This document shows, piece by piece, positions 1 through 7,873 of a stretch of 64,000 nt of DNA (positions are counted from its first letter, which is position 1; every line of letters begins with the position of its first letter). This DNA is from Thalassovita gelatinovora. Lineage in GTDB: Bacteria > Pseudomonadota > Alphaproteobacteria > Rhodobacterales > Rhodobacteraceae. Below the pieces are notes generated by a model. It saw nothing but the letters and a program-made list of their open reading frames with translations. It was not told where the DNA came from and ran no database searches. Position numbers and translations under genes: made by a program. The stretch lies in contig NZ_CYSA01000026.1 in assembly GCF_001458355.1 (NCBI RefSeq), positions 62,001-126,000 on the forward strand, read 5' to 3'.

Positions 1-161
1 TATGAAAAAAAGAATACGATTTTTCGATTGAAAATAGAGCATGGTAGAGGGAGGGGCGAGCACCGTTAGGTGCGAGGACACAATAATCACCGTATGTCCG
101 ACGACGCTTGATCTGCTACGCCCGATGTAGACAGTCCCGGAAAATTTTCAGCAAGAGGATG

Positions 162-767
162 TTATTTTTGGCCGATTTTTGGCTCCGTTCCGGCGCGCAG
201 CCGGGTGATATTGGTGCGGTGTGTCCAGAAGATAAGTATCGTCAGCACAGCCCCCAAAAGCATCGCGGTGCCTGCTCCCAGTACCAACATCCAGATCGTG
301 CAGAGTGCGGCAGCCACCAGCGCCGCGAAGGACGAAATTCGAGTGACCCGCGCGGTGACGGCCCATGTGGCACAGGAGGCAAGACCGACCGGCCAAGCCA
401 GAGCCAGCAGCAGGCCAAGGAACGTGGCGACCCCCTTGCCACCTTTGAATTTGAGCCAGACCGGGAAACAATGGCCGATAAAGGCGGCGAGCCCGGCAAG
501 TTGCGCCGCGTCTTCGGTGGCAAAAATGCGTGCCAGCCCCACGGCGGCGGCACCTTTGCCACCATCGAGCAGAAGCGTCAGCGCGGCGGCGGGTTTATTA
601 CCGGTGCGCAGCACATTGGTGGCCCCGATATTGCCAGACCCGATCTGGCGCAGATTGCCCAGACCCATCCCCTTGGCCAACAGCAGGCCAAACGGGATCG
701 AACCGAGCCCGTAGCCGATCAGCGCCCAGAGCAGCAGCAGCGATGCGGAGGAGGTCAGATCAGGCAT
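162..767 (-). CDS. plsY: Glycerol-3-phosphate acyltransferase PlsY
   Basis: Integral membrane enzyme that transfers an acyl group from acyl-phosphate to glycerol-3-phosphate, the first committed step of phospholipid synthesis with PlsX. The 201 residues match the usual PlsY length. The glycine-rich loops of the family are visible: GSIPFG near residue 22, GSGNIGATN near 43, and KGGKGVAT near 107, with hydrophobic segments between them. The ATG overlaps the stop of the upstream dihydroorotase-like gene by one base (TGATG), so translation is probably coupled. It is the last gene seen in this minus-strand pyrimidine/phospholipid cluster. Confidence 0.96.
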   Translation of the reverse strand: MPDLTSSASLLLLWALIGYGLGSIPFGLLLAKGMGLGNLRQIGSGNIGATNVLRTGNKPAAALTLLLDGGKGAAAVGLARIFATEDAAQLAGLAAFIGHCFPVWLKFKGGKGVATFLGLLLALAWPVGLASCATWAVTARVTRISSFAALVAAALCTIWMLVLGAGTAMLLGAVLTILIFWTHRTNITRLRAGTEPKIGQK

Positions 768-2047
768 CAGTTTCCCCCAAACACCGCAACGCCGCCAACA
801 TAGGTCGCCAACACCTTGCCCTGCATTCGCTGGCCGTCAAACGGTGTGTTCTTGGATTTCGAGTGCAGCGTGAACCGGTCCAGAATGAACGGCGCGTCTG
901 GGTCGAACAACACCAGATCGGCCGGGGCGCCATTGCCGAGCCGACCACCAGGCAGACCAAACCGTTTTGCCGGATTGAGCGCCATGGCGCGGAACAGTTG
1001 CGGCAGGGTCAGATCGCCGGAATGATACAGCCGCAACGCAGCGGGTAGCAGGGTTTCCAACCCGACCGCACCGCTGGCGGCTTCCTCATAGGGCAGCCGT
1101 TTGCTTTCTTCGTCTTGCGGGGTGTGAAAGGAACTGATGGTATCGATCAACCCGTGGCGCAGCGCCTCGACGATGGCGATCCGATCATCCTCGGAGCGCA
1201 GCGGTGGCTTGACCTTGAAGAAGGTGCGGTAATCGGCGACGTCGAATTCATTCAGCGTCAGGTGATGGATCGAGGTTCCGGCGGTGACATCCAGTCCGTT
1301 CTTCTTGGCCCGCTCCAGTGCGGGCAGGGCGCGGGCGGTGGTGATCTGGTCGAAATGATATTTCGCCCCGGTCATTTCCAGTAGCGCGATATCGCGGTCG
1401 ATCCCCATCCGTTCGGCCATCGGCGACACCGCCGGAAGCCCGCGTAGCGAGGCGAATTTGCCGCTGGTGACCGCCGCGCCTTCGGACAGGCCCGGATCCT
1501 GCGGATGGCCCATGACCAGGGCATTCAGGCTGCGGGCATAGCTGAGCGCACGCGACAGAACCTTGTTGTCGCTGATGACATGATCGCAATCGGTAAAGGC
1601 GACCGCCCCGGCATCGAGCAGGAAGCCGATTTCGGTCATTTCGCGGCCCTGGCGGCCCTTGGTCAGCGCCGCCATCGGCACCACGTTGACCGGTGCGACT
1701 TCGTTGGCGCGGCGGGTGACGAATTCCAATGTTTCGGGGCTGTCGATGGCCGGTGCGGTATCGGGGCGGGTGACCATCGTGGTGACGCCGCCAGCCGCCG
1801 CCGCCTGACCGGCGGATTTGAAGCTTTCCTTATGGCGTTCGCCCGGTTCGCAGACCTTGACCCCGATATCGACAATGCCGGGGGCAAGATATTTGCCGTG
1901 GCCGTCGATCACCTGAGCATCTTCGGGCACCGACAGTTCGGCACCATGACCGGCAATCACGCCATCTTTGACCAAAAGTGCTCCATGGGTCACGGCACCA
2001 GCTTCGGGGTCGATCAGGTGGACATCGGTGAAAAGCAACGTCGTCAT
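767..2047 (-). CDS. Dihydroorotase-like protein, probably non-catalytic (PyrX/pDHO type)
   Basis: Amidohydrolase-fold protein of 426 residues that aligns along its whole length with type I dihydroorotases. The catalytic signature is broken. The usual D-x-H-x-H zinc motif reads DIGVKV (residues 60-65, Gly62 and Lys64 in the His positions). The usual DHAPH loop reads FHTPQ (307-311), so the catalytic Asp is lost. The second zinc-His segment reads KYHFDQITT. In pseudomonads such inactive paralogues next to pyrB are structural partners of aspartate carbamoyltransferase. Here pyrB lies three genes upstream on the same strand, which suggests the same role. A real pyrC would then be elsewhere. The ATG is preceded by AAGGAAG. 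Automated annotation would probably call it pyrC. Confidence 0.88.
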   Translation of the reverse strand: MTTLLFTDVHLIDPEAGAVTHGALLVKDGVIAGHGAELSVPEDAQVIDGHGKYLAPGIVDIGVKVCEPGERHKESFKSAGQAAAAGGVTTMVTRPDTAPAIDSPETLEFVTRRANEVAPVNVVPMAALTKGRQGREMTEIGFLLDAGAVAFTDCDHVISDNKVLSRALSYARSLNALVMGHPQDPGLSEGAAVTSGKFASLRGLPAVSPMAERMGIDRDIALLEMTGAKYHFDQITTARALPALERAKKNGLDVTAGTSIHHLTLNEFDVADYRTFFKVKPPLRSEDDRIAIVEALRHGLIDTISSFHTPQDEESKRLPYEEAASGAVGLETLLPAALRLYHSGDLTLPQLFRAMALNPAKRFGLPGGRLGNGAPADLVLFDPDAPFILDRFTLHSKSKNTPFDGQRMQGKVLATYVGGVAVFGGN

Positions 2048-2219
2048 AGCAGGCTTCCTTGGGCAACAATGCGGCGGGTATAGCCGGAGTTGGGTAGAGA
2101 AGGGAGGGGGAGTGTGGTGTTGGCTTCGACCGAGGGACGCATGGGATGCCGCGCATCAAACCTTGGACGCCCCAGCCAGATCACCTCTTTTTCGGGGCCG
2201 GAGGGAATCTCCCAGCCGG

Positions 2220-2660
2220 TCAACTCCAGCCTCCGATCTGGGCGCGTTCAATCCGCGCGATAGTGTCGTCGCGGTTGGCCTGAAATTTCAACATATGCTT
2301 GTCGCCTGAATGGGTGATCAATTGTACCGCGCTGCCCAGCGTGCGGATATGTTTGATGTCGGTCAGCCGCAGATTGCGTCCCTGCGGCCCCAGCAGCCGG
2401 GTTTCGGTCATGTCCCAGCGGGCGTTCAATTCGTCCGAGGCCAGATAGAAGGCCCGCACCGCGATTGCGGCCAAACCGCCCACCGCGCCAGTCCATTCAT
2501 GCGGATTGCCGACGGCCCACAGGATGGTCATGCCCAGCGTCATTGCGCCTGCCGCCATCCAGGCGTGATCGCGCCAATAGGCCCCGCGGTCGGGAAGGAA
2601 GCTGTGAACGACGGTTTCGGCGGAATTCAGCGGTGTTGTCGGTGTCATCGTTGGGATCAT
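2220..2660 (-). CDS. Small membrane protein, unknown function (pyr cluster)
   Basis: 146 residues. Two hydrophobic segments lie around residues 34-50 and 58-72. After them comes a basic beta-rich tail (about 80-140) that resembles a bacterial PH-type membrane-anchor domain, although I cannot assign it with certainty. The ATG overlaps the stop of the upstream gene by four bases (ATGA), so the two are translationally coupled. It lies between pyrB and the pseudo-dihydroorotase, which suggests co-expression with pyrimidine synthesis, but no function can be read from the sequence. Confidence 0.8.
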   Translation of the reverse strand: MIPTMTPTTPLNSAETVVHSFLPDRGAYWRDHAWMAAGAMTLGMTILWAVGNPHEWTGAVGGLAAIAVRAFYLASDELNARWDMTETRLLGPQGRNLRLTDIKHIRTLGSAVQLITHSGDKHMLKFQANRDDTIARIERAQIGGWS

Positions 2661-3229
2661 CCGAACGTTCCTTTCAGGCCTGCGATTATGGCAGCAATGG
2701 CCAGAGCGACGAACAATATTGCCCCCCAGAACCAGCGCGGCAGCGTCGGGGTCGCGGCCGGATCAACCGTCATTTGGGCGCCCGTGCCAACGGCGGCCCG
2801 GCTGCGCAGCGGGGTGAATTCCAATTCGGGTGGTTCCTCGTCCCAAGCCCCGATCAGGCTGACATGCGCGGCTGGGGCCAGCGTGACATGCTGATCGTGA
2901 AAGGCGCGTGAAAAGAGAATCATCACTGTGCCCTGAAATGCGTCGATCCGGGCGCGGTCATGGTCCAGTGCGGCTTCGGGCAATCCGTTGGCCTTGACCA
3001 GATAGTTGAACAGACCGAACCCCGACAGATCCTCGGTATGAAAGATTTCGATCCGGGTGGCATCCACCGCCTTGACCCCCAACAGGTCGGCCAACCGTCC
3101 CGCCGCCAAACCCGGTTCGGCAGCTTGCAGGATCTTCTGCAATCGTTCCCGTTCCGCCCGGTCCACGTCCAAGGAAAAAAGCCGCAACCCCTTGCCTTCA
3201 TCGGGCCGGACCTGCAGCGGGTCGATCAC
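2657..3229 (-). CDS. Conserved hypothetical protein with C-terminal membrane anchor (pyr cluster)
   Basis: 190 residues. A soluble, acidic N-terminal part of about 160 residues is followed by one hydrophobic helix at about 164-186, giving a tail-anchored layout with the bulk in the cytoplasm. The GTG start overlaps the pyrB stop (GTGA) and the stop overlaps the next ATG. The three genes pyrB, this one and the 146-residue protein therefore form a tightly coupled unit. I do not recognise the family. It may help tether or regulate the carbamoyltransferase, but that is inference from position only. Confidence 0.82.
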   Translation of the reverse strand: MIDPLQVRPDEGKGLRLFSLDVDRAERERLQKILQAAEPGLAAGRLADLLGVKAVDATRIEIFHTEDLSGFGLFNYLVKANGLPEAALDHDRARIDAFQGTVMILFSRAFHDQHVTLAPAAHVSLIGAWDEEPPELEFTPLRSRAAVGTGAQMTVDPAATPTLPRWFWGAILFVALAIAAIIAGLKGTFG

Positions 3230-4182
3230 GCCATCACCTCTTTCCCGGCCCGCGCGTCGCGCAGGTTACGCGCCAGCAGATCCATCGCCGCCATCCGCAC
3301 CGCCACGCCCATTTCAACCTGTTCCTGGATCACCGACCGGTTGATATCGTCGGCGATGGTGCCATCGATTTCCACGCCACGATTCATCGGCCCGGGGTGC
3401 ATCACGATCGCGTCGGGCTTCGCCACCGCCAGCTTTTCGGCATCCAGCCCGTAGCGATGGTAATATTCGCGTTCGGACGGGATGAAACCGCCATCCATCC
3501 GTTCCTTCTGAAGCCGCAGCATCATCACTACGTCCACGTCTTTCAGCCCTTCTTCCATGTCGTGGTAAACCTCGACCCCGAACTGGTCGATCTGGGCAGG
3601 CATCAAGGTGGGCGGGCCGACCAGCCGCACCCGGTTTTCCATCTTGCCCAGCAGGATCAGGTTCGACCGCGCCACGCGCGAATGGGCGATGTCACCGCAG
3701 ATTGCGATGTTCAACCGGTGCAACCGCCCCTTGGCCCGGCGGATCGTCAGCGCGTCCAGCAACGCCTGGGTGGGGTGTTCGTGCCGCCCGTCGCCCGCGT
3801 TCAGCACGGCGCAGTTGACCTTCTGCGCCAGCAGGTCCACCGCGCCAGAATGCGGGTGCCGCACCACCAGCAGATCGGGGTGCATCGCGTTCAGCGTCAG
3901 CGCGGTATCGATCAGCGTTTCACCTTTCTTGATCGAACTGGCCTGCATTGCCATGTTCATCACATCCGCGCCCAACCGCATACCGGCCAGTTCGAAACTG
4001 GCTTGGGTACGGGTTGAATTTTCGAAAAACATGTTGATCTGGGTCAGTCCGGCCAATGCGTCGGATCGCTTCACCTCGCGTCGGTTCAAAGCGACATATT
4101 GATCGGCCAGATCCATCACTGCGGTGATTTCCGACGGGTGCAAGGGTTCGATCCCCAGAAGATGCTTCTGCGTGAATGTCAT
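3226..4182 (-). CDS. pyrB: Aspartate carbamoyltransferase catalytic chain
   Basis: Catalyses carbamoyl phosphate plus aspartate to carbamoyl aspartate, the committed step of pyrimidine synthesis. 318 residues. The carbamoyl-phosphate loop [12 protein letters not shown], the HPTQALLD segment, [11 protein letters not shown] and HPGPMNRG are all intact. The reading frame stays open a further 60 codons upstream, but the ATG at 4182 has GGAGG five bases ahead and gives the family's normal N-terminus, so it is chosen. No pyrI regulatory chain is nearby. A pseudo-dihydroorotase downstream suggests the pseudomonad-like dodecameric class of enzyme. Confidence 0.97.
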   Translation of the reverse strand: MTFTQKHLLGIEPLHPSEITAVMDLADQYVALNRREVKRSDALAGLTQINMFFENSTRTQASFELAGMRLGADVMNMAMQASSIKKGETLIDTALTLNAMHPDLLVVRHPHSGAVDLLAQKVNCAVLNAGDGRHEHPTQALLDALTIRRAKGRLHRLNIAICGDIAHSRVARSNLILLGKMENRVRLVGPPTLMPAQIDQFGVEVYHDMEEGLKDVDVVMMLRLQKERMDGGFIPSEREYYHRYGLDAEKLAVAKPDAIVMHPGPMNRGVEIDGTIADDINRSVIQEQVEMGVAVRMAAMDLLARNLRDARAGKEVMA

Positions 4183-4247
4183 CGATCCCTCCATGGCGGC
4201 ATTGCCCCGCTTATAAAAAACCGCCTCTTTCCCCGCAAGCCTTTGCG

Positions 4248-4336
4248 TTTCATCTTGGTGCAAATACTCTGGGGGTGAATGGGGGGATGAATGCGTACGG
4301 CGCACGCAGGGGGGCAGCGCCCCCTTTCCCCCGCCC
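4248..4336. repeat. Decayed copy of a dispersed palindromic element
   Basis: Holds TTTCATC, then CAAATACTC (4261-4269), and about 40 bases on a G6/C5 hairpin (GGGGGCAGCGCCCC, 4310-4323). The same blocks, in similar order, make up the better copies at 25170-25243 and 48850-48923. It fills the gap between the divergent pyrB and uracil-DNA glycosylase genes. Confidence 0.55.
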
Positions 4337-4360
4337 GCCGCAGGCGATAGCTTGGCGGCC

Positions 4361-5146
4361 ATGGAATCGGCATTGGATTTTTACACCGCCAAAGCGCTGC
4401 TGGAATGGCAGGTCGAGCTGGGCGCGGACGAAGCGCTGGGCGAAGCGCCGGTGAATCGCTATGCGCTCGATGCCGAACGGTCAAAACCCAAGGCGCAGGC
4501 CAAGTCAGCTTCTGCGGCTGCGCCTAAGCCGGCGGAAATCGATCCGGTTCAATCCGCCCAGACGGCTGCGAACGCGGCGCAGGATCTGGCCGAGCTGCGC
4601 GCCGCATTGCAGGATTTCGATCAATGTGACCTCAAGCGAGGGGCGAAACGGTTGGTGTTCAGCGATGGCAATCCGGCGGCGCGGGTGATGATCATCGGTG
4701 AAGCACCGGGGCGCGACGAAGATCGCATCGGACAACCCTTTGTCGGTGCTGCGGGGCAGTTGCTGGACCGGATGCTGACCGCGATCGGGCTGGATCGCAA
4801 ATCGGATCAACCCGAAAGCGCCGTCTACATTACCAATGTGCTACCTTGGCGACCGCCGCAGAATCGCGATCCGAAACCGGATGAAATCGCCATGCTGTTG
4901 CCGTTTCTGGCCCGTCATGTGGCGTTGGCTGATCCCGATATCTTGATCCTGATGGGCAATATCAGTTGTCAGGCCGGTTTGGGAAAACGTGGCATCACCC
5001 GGCTGCGCGGGGGCTGGGCCGAAGCCTTTGGCAAGCCCGCCTTGCCGATGTTTCATCCCGCCTATCTATTGCGCACCCCGCAGGCCAAGCGCGAAGCCTG
5101 GGCCGATCTGCTACAGCTGCGGTCCCGGCTGGACGGTGCCGAGTGA
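4361..5146 (+). CDS. Uracil-DNA glycosylase, family 4-like, without iron-sulfur cysteines
   Basis: Base-excision repair enzyme that removes uracil from DNA. Motif [18 protein letters not shown] (113-129), the NRDP segment near 168 and the catalytic HPAYLLR motif (232-238) place it in the family 4/5 group. Family 4 enzymes carry four cysteines for a 4Fe-4S cluster. This protein has only two, Cys89 and Cys203, and only Cys89 falls at a ligand position. The usual KCRPP reads PWRPP (Trp163). A low-complexity Ala/Lys-rich linker spans about residues 40-75. An in-frame TTG lies nine bases upstream, but the ATG at 4361 is preferred. The stop overlaps the next GTG. Confidence 0.92.
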   Translation: MESALDFYTAKALLEWQVELGADEALGEAPVNRYALDAERSKPKAQAKSASAAAPKPAEIDPVQSAQTAANAAQDLAELRAALQDFDQCDLKRGAKRLVFSDGNPAARVMIIGEAPGRDEDRIGQPFVGAAGQLLDRMLTAIGLDRKSDQPESAVYITNVLPWRPPQNRDPKPDEIAMLLPFLARHVALADPDILILMGNISCQAGLGKRGITRLRGGWAEAFGKPALPMFHPAYLLRTPQAKREAWADLLQLRSRLDGAE

Positions 5147-5766
5147 TTGTCGACCCGCTGACCCTGCTGGCCTTCGTTCCCGCCGCGTTGGCTTTGAACC
5201 TGACGCCGGGGGCGGATATGCTGTTCTGTCTGGGGCAGGGATTGCGGTCTGGACCCAAATCAGCCGTTGCCGCCAGCGCGGGCATTTCCGCCGGGGCGTT
5301 CGTTCATACCGGTGCTGCCGGTCTGGGGCTGGGCGCGCTGATCGCGGCGCTGCCTTGGGCGTTCGATGCAATCCGCTGGCTTGGTGTGGCTTATTTGCTT
5401 TGGCTGGCGCTGCAGGCACTGCGCGGCGGGGCGCATAGCGAAAATTTGGTTTCCATCCAGCCGGCGCAGGCGTTTCGCGACGGTCTGATGGTGAACCTGA
5501 CCAACCCCAAGGTGATCCTGTTCGTGCTGGCCTTCGTGCCGCAATTCGTTAGCCCCGAAAAGGGAGACGTTCTGGCGCAGTTTCTGATCTTTGGTGCGGT
5601 GCTATCCTTGGGTGGGTTCCTCATCAACGCGGTGGTGGGGGTGTTTGCTGGCGGCGTTGGGCGTCAATTGACCGGCAGCCCGGTCTTTGCCCGTTGGCTG
5701 GGACGGGTCAGCGCCGGGATTTTTACCGCTCTGGCGCTGCGTCTAGCGCTGCTGCAAAAAGGATAA
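5143..5766 (+). CDS. LysE/RhtB family amino-acid exporter
   Basis: Inner-membrane exporter of 207 residues with about six hydrophobic segments. The N-terminal [10 protein letters not shown] motif and the [18 protein letters not shown] motif near residue 120 are hallmarks of the LysE/RhtB superfamily, which exports lysine, threonine, homoserine or other small amino acids. The substrate cannot be told. The start is a GTG that overlaps the glycosylase stop (GTGA), so translation is coupled. The frame is open far upstream, but that part is a shadow of the glycosylase gene. Confidence 0.9.
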   Translation: MIVDPLTLLAFVPAALALNLTPGADMLFCLGQGLRSGPKSAVAASAGISAGAFVHTGAAGLGLGALIAALPWAFDAIRWLGVAYLLWLALQALRGGAHSENLVSIQPAQAFRDGLMVNLTNPKVILFVLAFVPQFVSPEKGDVLAQFLIFGAVLSLGGFLINAVVGVFAGGVGRQLTGSPVFARWLGRVSAGIFTALALRLALLQKG

Positions 5767-5770
5767 GCGC

Positions 5771-6313
5771 ATGTCTCGCATTGATGAAAACAAAGACTTC
5801 ATCCCGGTTCGGATCGCGGTCTTGACCGTGTCGGACAGCCGCGGCCTGGCCGAGGACCGCTCCGGCGACACACTGGTTGGGCGGATCGAGGGGGCGGGCC
5901 ATATCGTCGCCGACCGCAAGATCATCCGCGATGAGCGGGTAGAGATCGCCGACCAACTGCGCACATGGATTGCCGACAGGGACGTCGATGTGATCATTTC
6001 GACTGGCGGCACCGGCTTGACCGGGCGCGATGTGACGGTCGAGGCGCATCGCGACGTCTATGAAAAGGAAATCGAAGCCTTCAGCACCGTTTTCACCATC
6101 GTCTCGATGAAAAAGATCGGCACCAGCGCGGTGCAAAGTCGCGCCACTGGCGGTGTGGCTGGGGGCACCTATTTGTTCGCCCTGCCGGGCAGCACCGGGG
6201 CCTGCAAGGATGCTTGGGATGAAATTTTAAGCTATCAGCTGGATTACCGCCATCTGCCCTGCAATTTCGTCGAAATTTTTCCGCGACTGGAAGAACATAA
6301 GCGACGGAAATAA
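5771..6313 (+). CDS. moaB: Molybdenum cofactor biosynthesis protein B
   Basis: 180 residues of the MoaB/MogA fold, which adenylylates molybdopterin before molybdate insertion. The signature ISTGGTGLTGRDVT (about 76-89) and the GGTYLFALPGSTGACKDAW segment near 137 are intact. It begins four bases after the LysE exporter stop, so the two are probably co-transcribed, an arrangement I recall from other Rhodobacterales. Confidence 0.95.
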   Translation: MSRIDENKDFIPVRIAVLTVSDSRGLAEDRSGDTLVGRIEGAGHIVADRKIIRDERVEIADQLRTWIADRDVDVIISTGGTGLTGRDVTVEAHRDVYEKEIEAFSTVFTIVSMKKIGTSAVQSRATGGVAGGTYLFALPGSTGACKDAWDEILSYQLDYRHLPCNFVEIFPRLEEHKRRK

Positions 6314-6412
6314 CAATTCGCGGCGTAAGATGCTTAATGTCTTGGTTTTGCTGCCCGACCGGCTAGGTTGTGCGGCGATAGGTCGATTGGGCCTTTGTGC
6401 AAGGAACTGAAG

Positions 6413-7870
6413 ATGCGATTTTTGCGTCAAAGCATGACCGGGTTGTTCTTGTTTGCCATCACGCTGGGCCTGGTGCTTTTTGCCGGATCGATGGTCCGCG
6501 ATGCGATTGATGAACGGTTGACGCGTGACGCGCGCAAACCGCAGGTGCGCGAACGCGTATTCAGTGTCGCGGTGGTTATTGCAAACCCGCAAACCGTGGC
6601 CCCGGTGTTACAGGCGTTCGGCCAGATCGAAAGCCGCCGGTCGCTGCAAATCCGGTCCGCAGTGCCGGGCACCGTGATCGAACTGGCTGAAAATTTCGAA
6701 GAAGGCGGCGCAGTGACCGATGGTCAGATCCTTCTCAGGATTGATCCCGCAGATGCCGATGCGGCGCTGCAACGGGCCGGCGCCGATCTGCTGGATGCCG
6801 AGGCCGAAATCCGCGATGCCGAACGCGGTCTGCAATTGGCCCAAGACGAATTGACGGCGGCGCGCGAACAGGCCGATCTGCGGCAGCGCGCCTTTGAACG
6901 GCAAAAGGGGCTGGCCGAACGTGGTGTTGTCACCGAAACGGCGGTGGAAACTGCCGAACTGGCGGCGTCTTCGGCGCGGCAGGCCGTGGTCACCAGACGG
7001 CAGGCGCTGGCGCAGGCCGAAGCCCGGATCGACAAGGCGAAAACGTCGCTGGAACGGGCACGGATTGCCCGGGACGAAGCCCAGCGGCTGCGCAATGATA
7101 CCGAAGTACGGGCGGAATTTTCCGGTACTCTCAGCGATGTGTCGGCGGTGGCTGGCGGGTTGGTCGGCAGTAACGAAAAACTGGCTGACCTGATCGATGG
7201 CAATGCGCTTGAGGTGGTTTTTCGCGTCTCAACCAGCCAATATGCCCGATTGCTGGACCCTCAGGGCGCTTTGCTGCCTGCCCCGGTACGAGTGACGCTG
7301 GATGTCAGCGGCATCGATCTGAGCAGCAGTGGCACCCTGAGCCGTGCCAGTGCGGCAGTGGGTGAAGGTCAGACCGGACGTTTGGTCTTTGCCTCGCTGG
7401 ACACGCCGCGCGGCATGAAACCGGGCGATTTCGTCACCGTCGCGGTCGAAGAACCCCAATTGCAAAATGTGGTGCGGTTGCCGTCCAAGGCATTGGCCGC
7501 CGACAGCACCGTTCTGGTTCTGGGCGAAGGCGACCGGTTGGAAACGTTGCCAGTCACGTTGTTGCGGCGACAGGGCGACGATATTCTGATCCGCGCTCAG
7601 GGGGTGGCTGGTCGGTCCGTGGTCGCTGAACGCACACCGCTTCTGGGGGCCGGCATCAAGGTGCGGCCGCTGCAACCCGAAGCGACCAACCAAATTGCCG
7701 AACCCGAAATGGTCGACTTGAACCCCGAAAAACGTGCCCGGCTGGTGGCCTTTGTCGAAGCCAATAAGTTCATGCCCGACGATGTGAAGACCCGCATCCT
7801 GACCGCGCTGCAGGAACCGCAGGTTCCGGCGCAGATGGTGCAGCGGCTCGAATCCCGGATGGGGGGCTAA
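6413..7870 (+). CDS. RND efflux periplasmic adaptor (membrane fusion protein)
   Basis: 485 residues. An N-terminal signal/anchor helix at about 8-27 is followed by the lipoyl half-motif (GTVIELAENFEEGGAVTDG), a long alpha-helical hairpin rich in Ala, Glu, Arg and Gln (about 110-230), and beta-barrel and membrane-proximal domains. It links the inner-membrane pump encoded just downstream to an outer-membrane channel. The ATG at 6413 has AAGGAAC in front and gives a normal leader. A TTG 45 bases upstream is possible but poorer. No TolC-like gene is present in the window. Confidence 0.93.
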   Translation: MRFLRQSMTGLFLFAITLGLVLFAGSMVRDAIDERLTRDARKPQVRERVFSVAVVIANPQTVAPVLQAFGQIESRRSLQIRSAVPGTVIELAENFEEGGAVTDGQILLRIDPADADAALQRAGADLLDAEAEIRDAERGLQLAQDELTAAREQADLRQRAFERQKGLAERGVVTETAVETAELAASSARQAVVTRRQALAQAEARIDKAKTSLERARIARDEAQRLRNDTEVRAEFSGTLSDVSAVAGGLVGSNEKLADLIDGNALEVVFRVSTSQYARLLDPQGALLPAPVRVTLDVSGIDLSSSGTLSRASAAVGEGQTGRLVFASLDTPRGMKPGDFVTVAVEEPQLQNVVRLPSKALAADSTVLVLGEGDRLETLPVTLLRRQGDDILIRAQGVAGRSVVAERTPLLGAGIKVRPLQPEATNQIAEPEMVDLNPEKRARLVAFVEANKFMPDDVKTRILTALQEPQVPAQMVQRLESRMGG

Positions 7871-7873
7871 CCG

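Noticed and set aside
1-161. Left end of the window, searched for RNA genes
   Set aside because: A weak five-pair hairpin (60-73) is present, but there is no tRNA-like fold, no T-run and no coding frame with a good start.
4182-4362. N-terminal extension of PyrB by 60 codons
   Set aside because: The extension overlaps a repeat, is low in complexity and is not part of the family. The ATG at 4182 has a good ribosome site.
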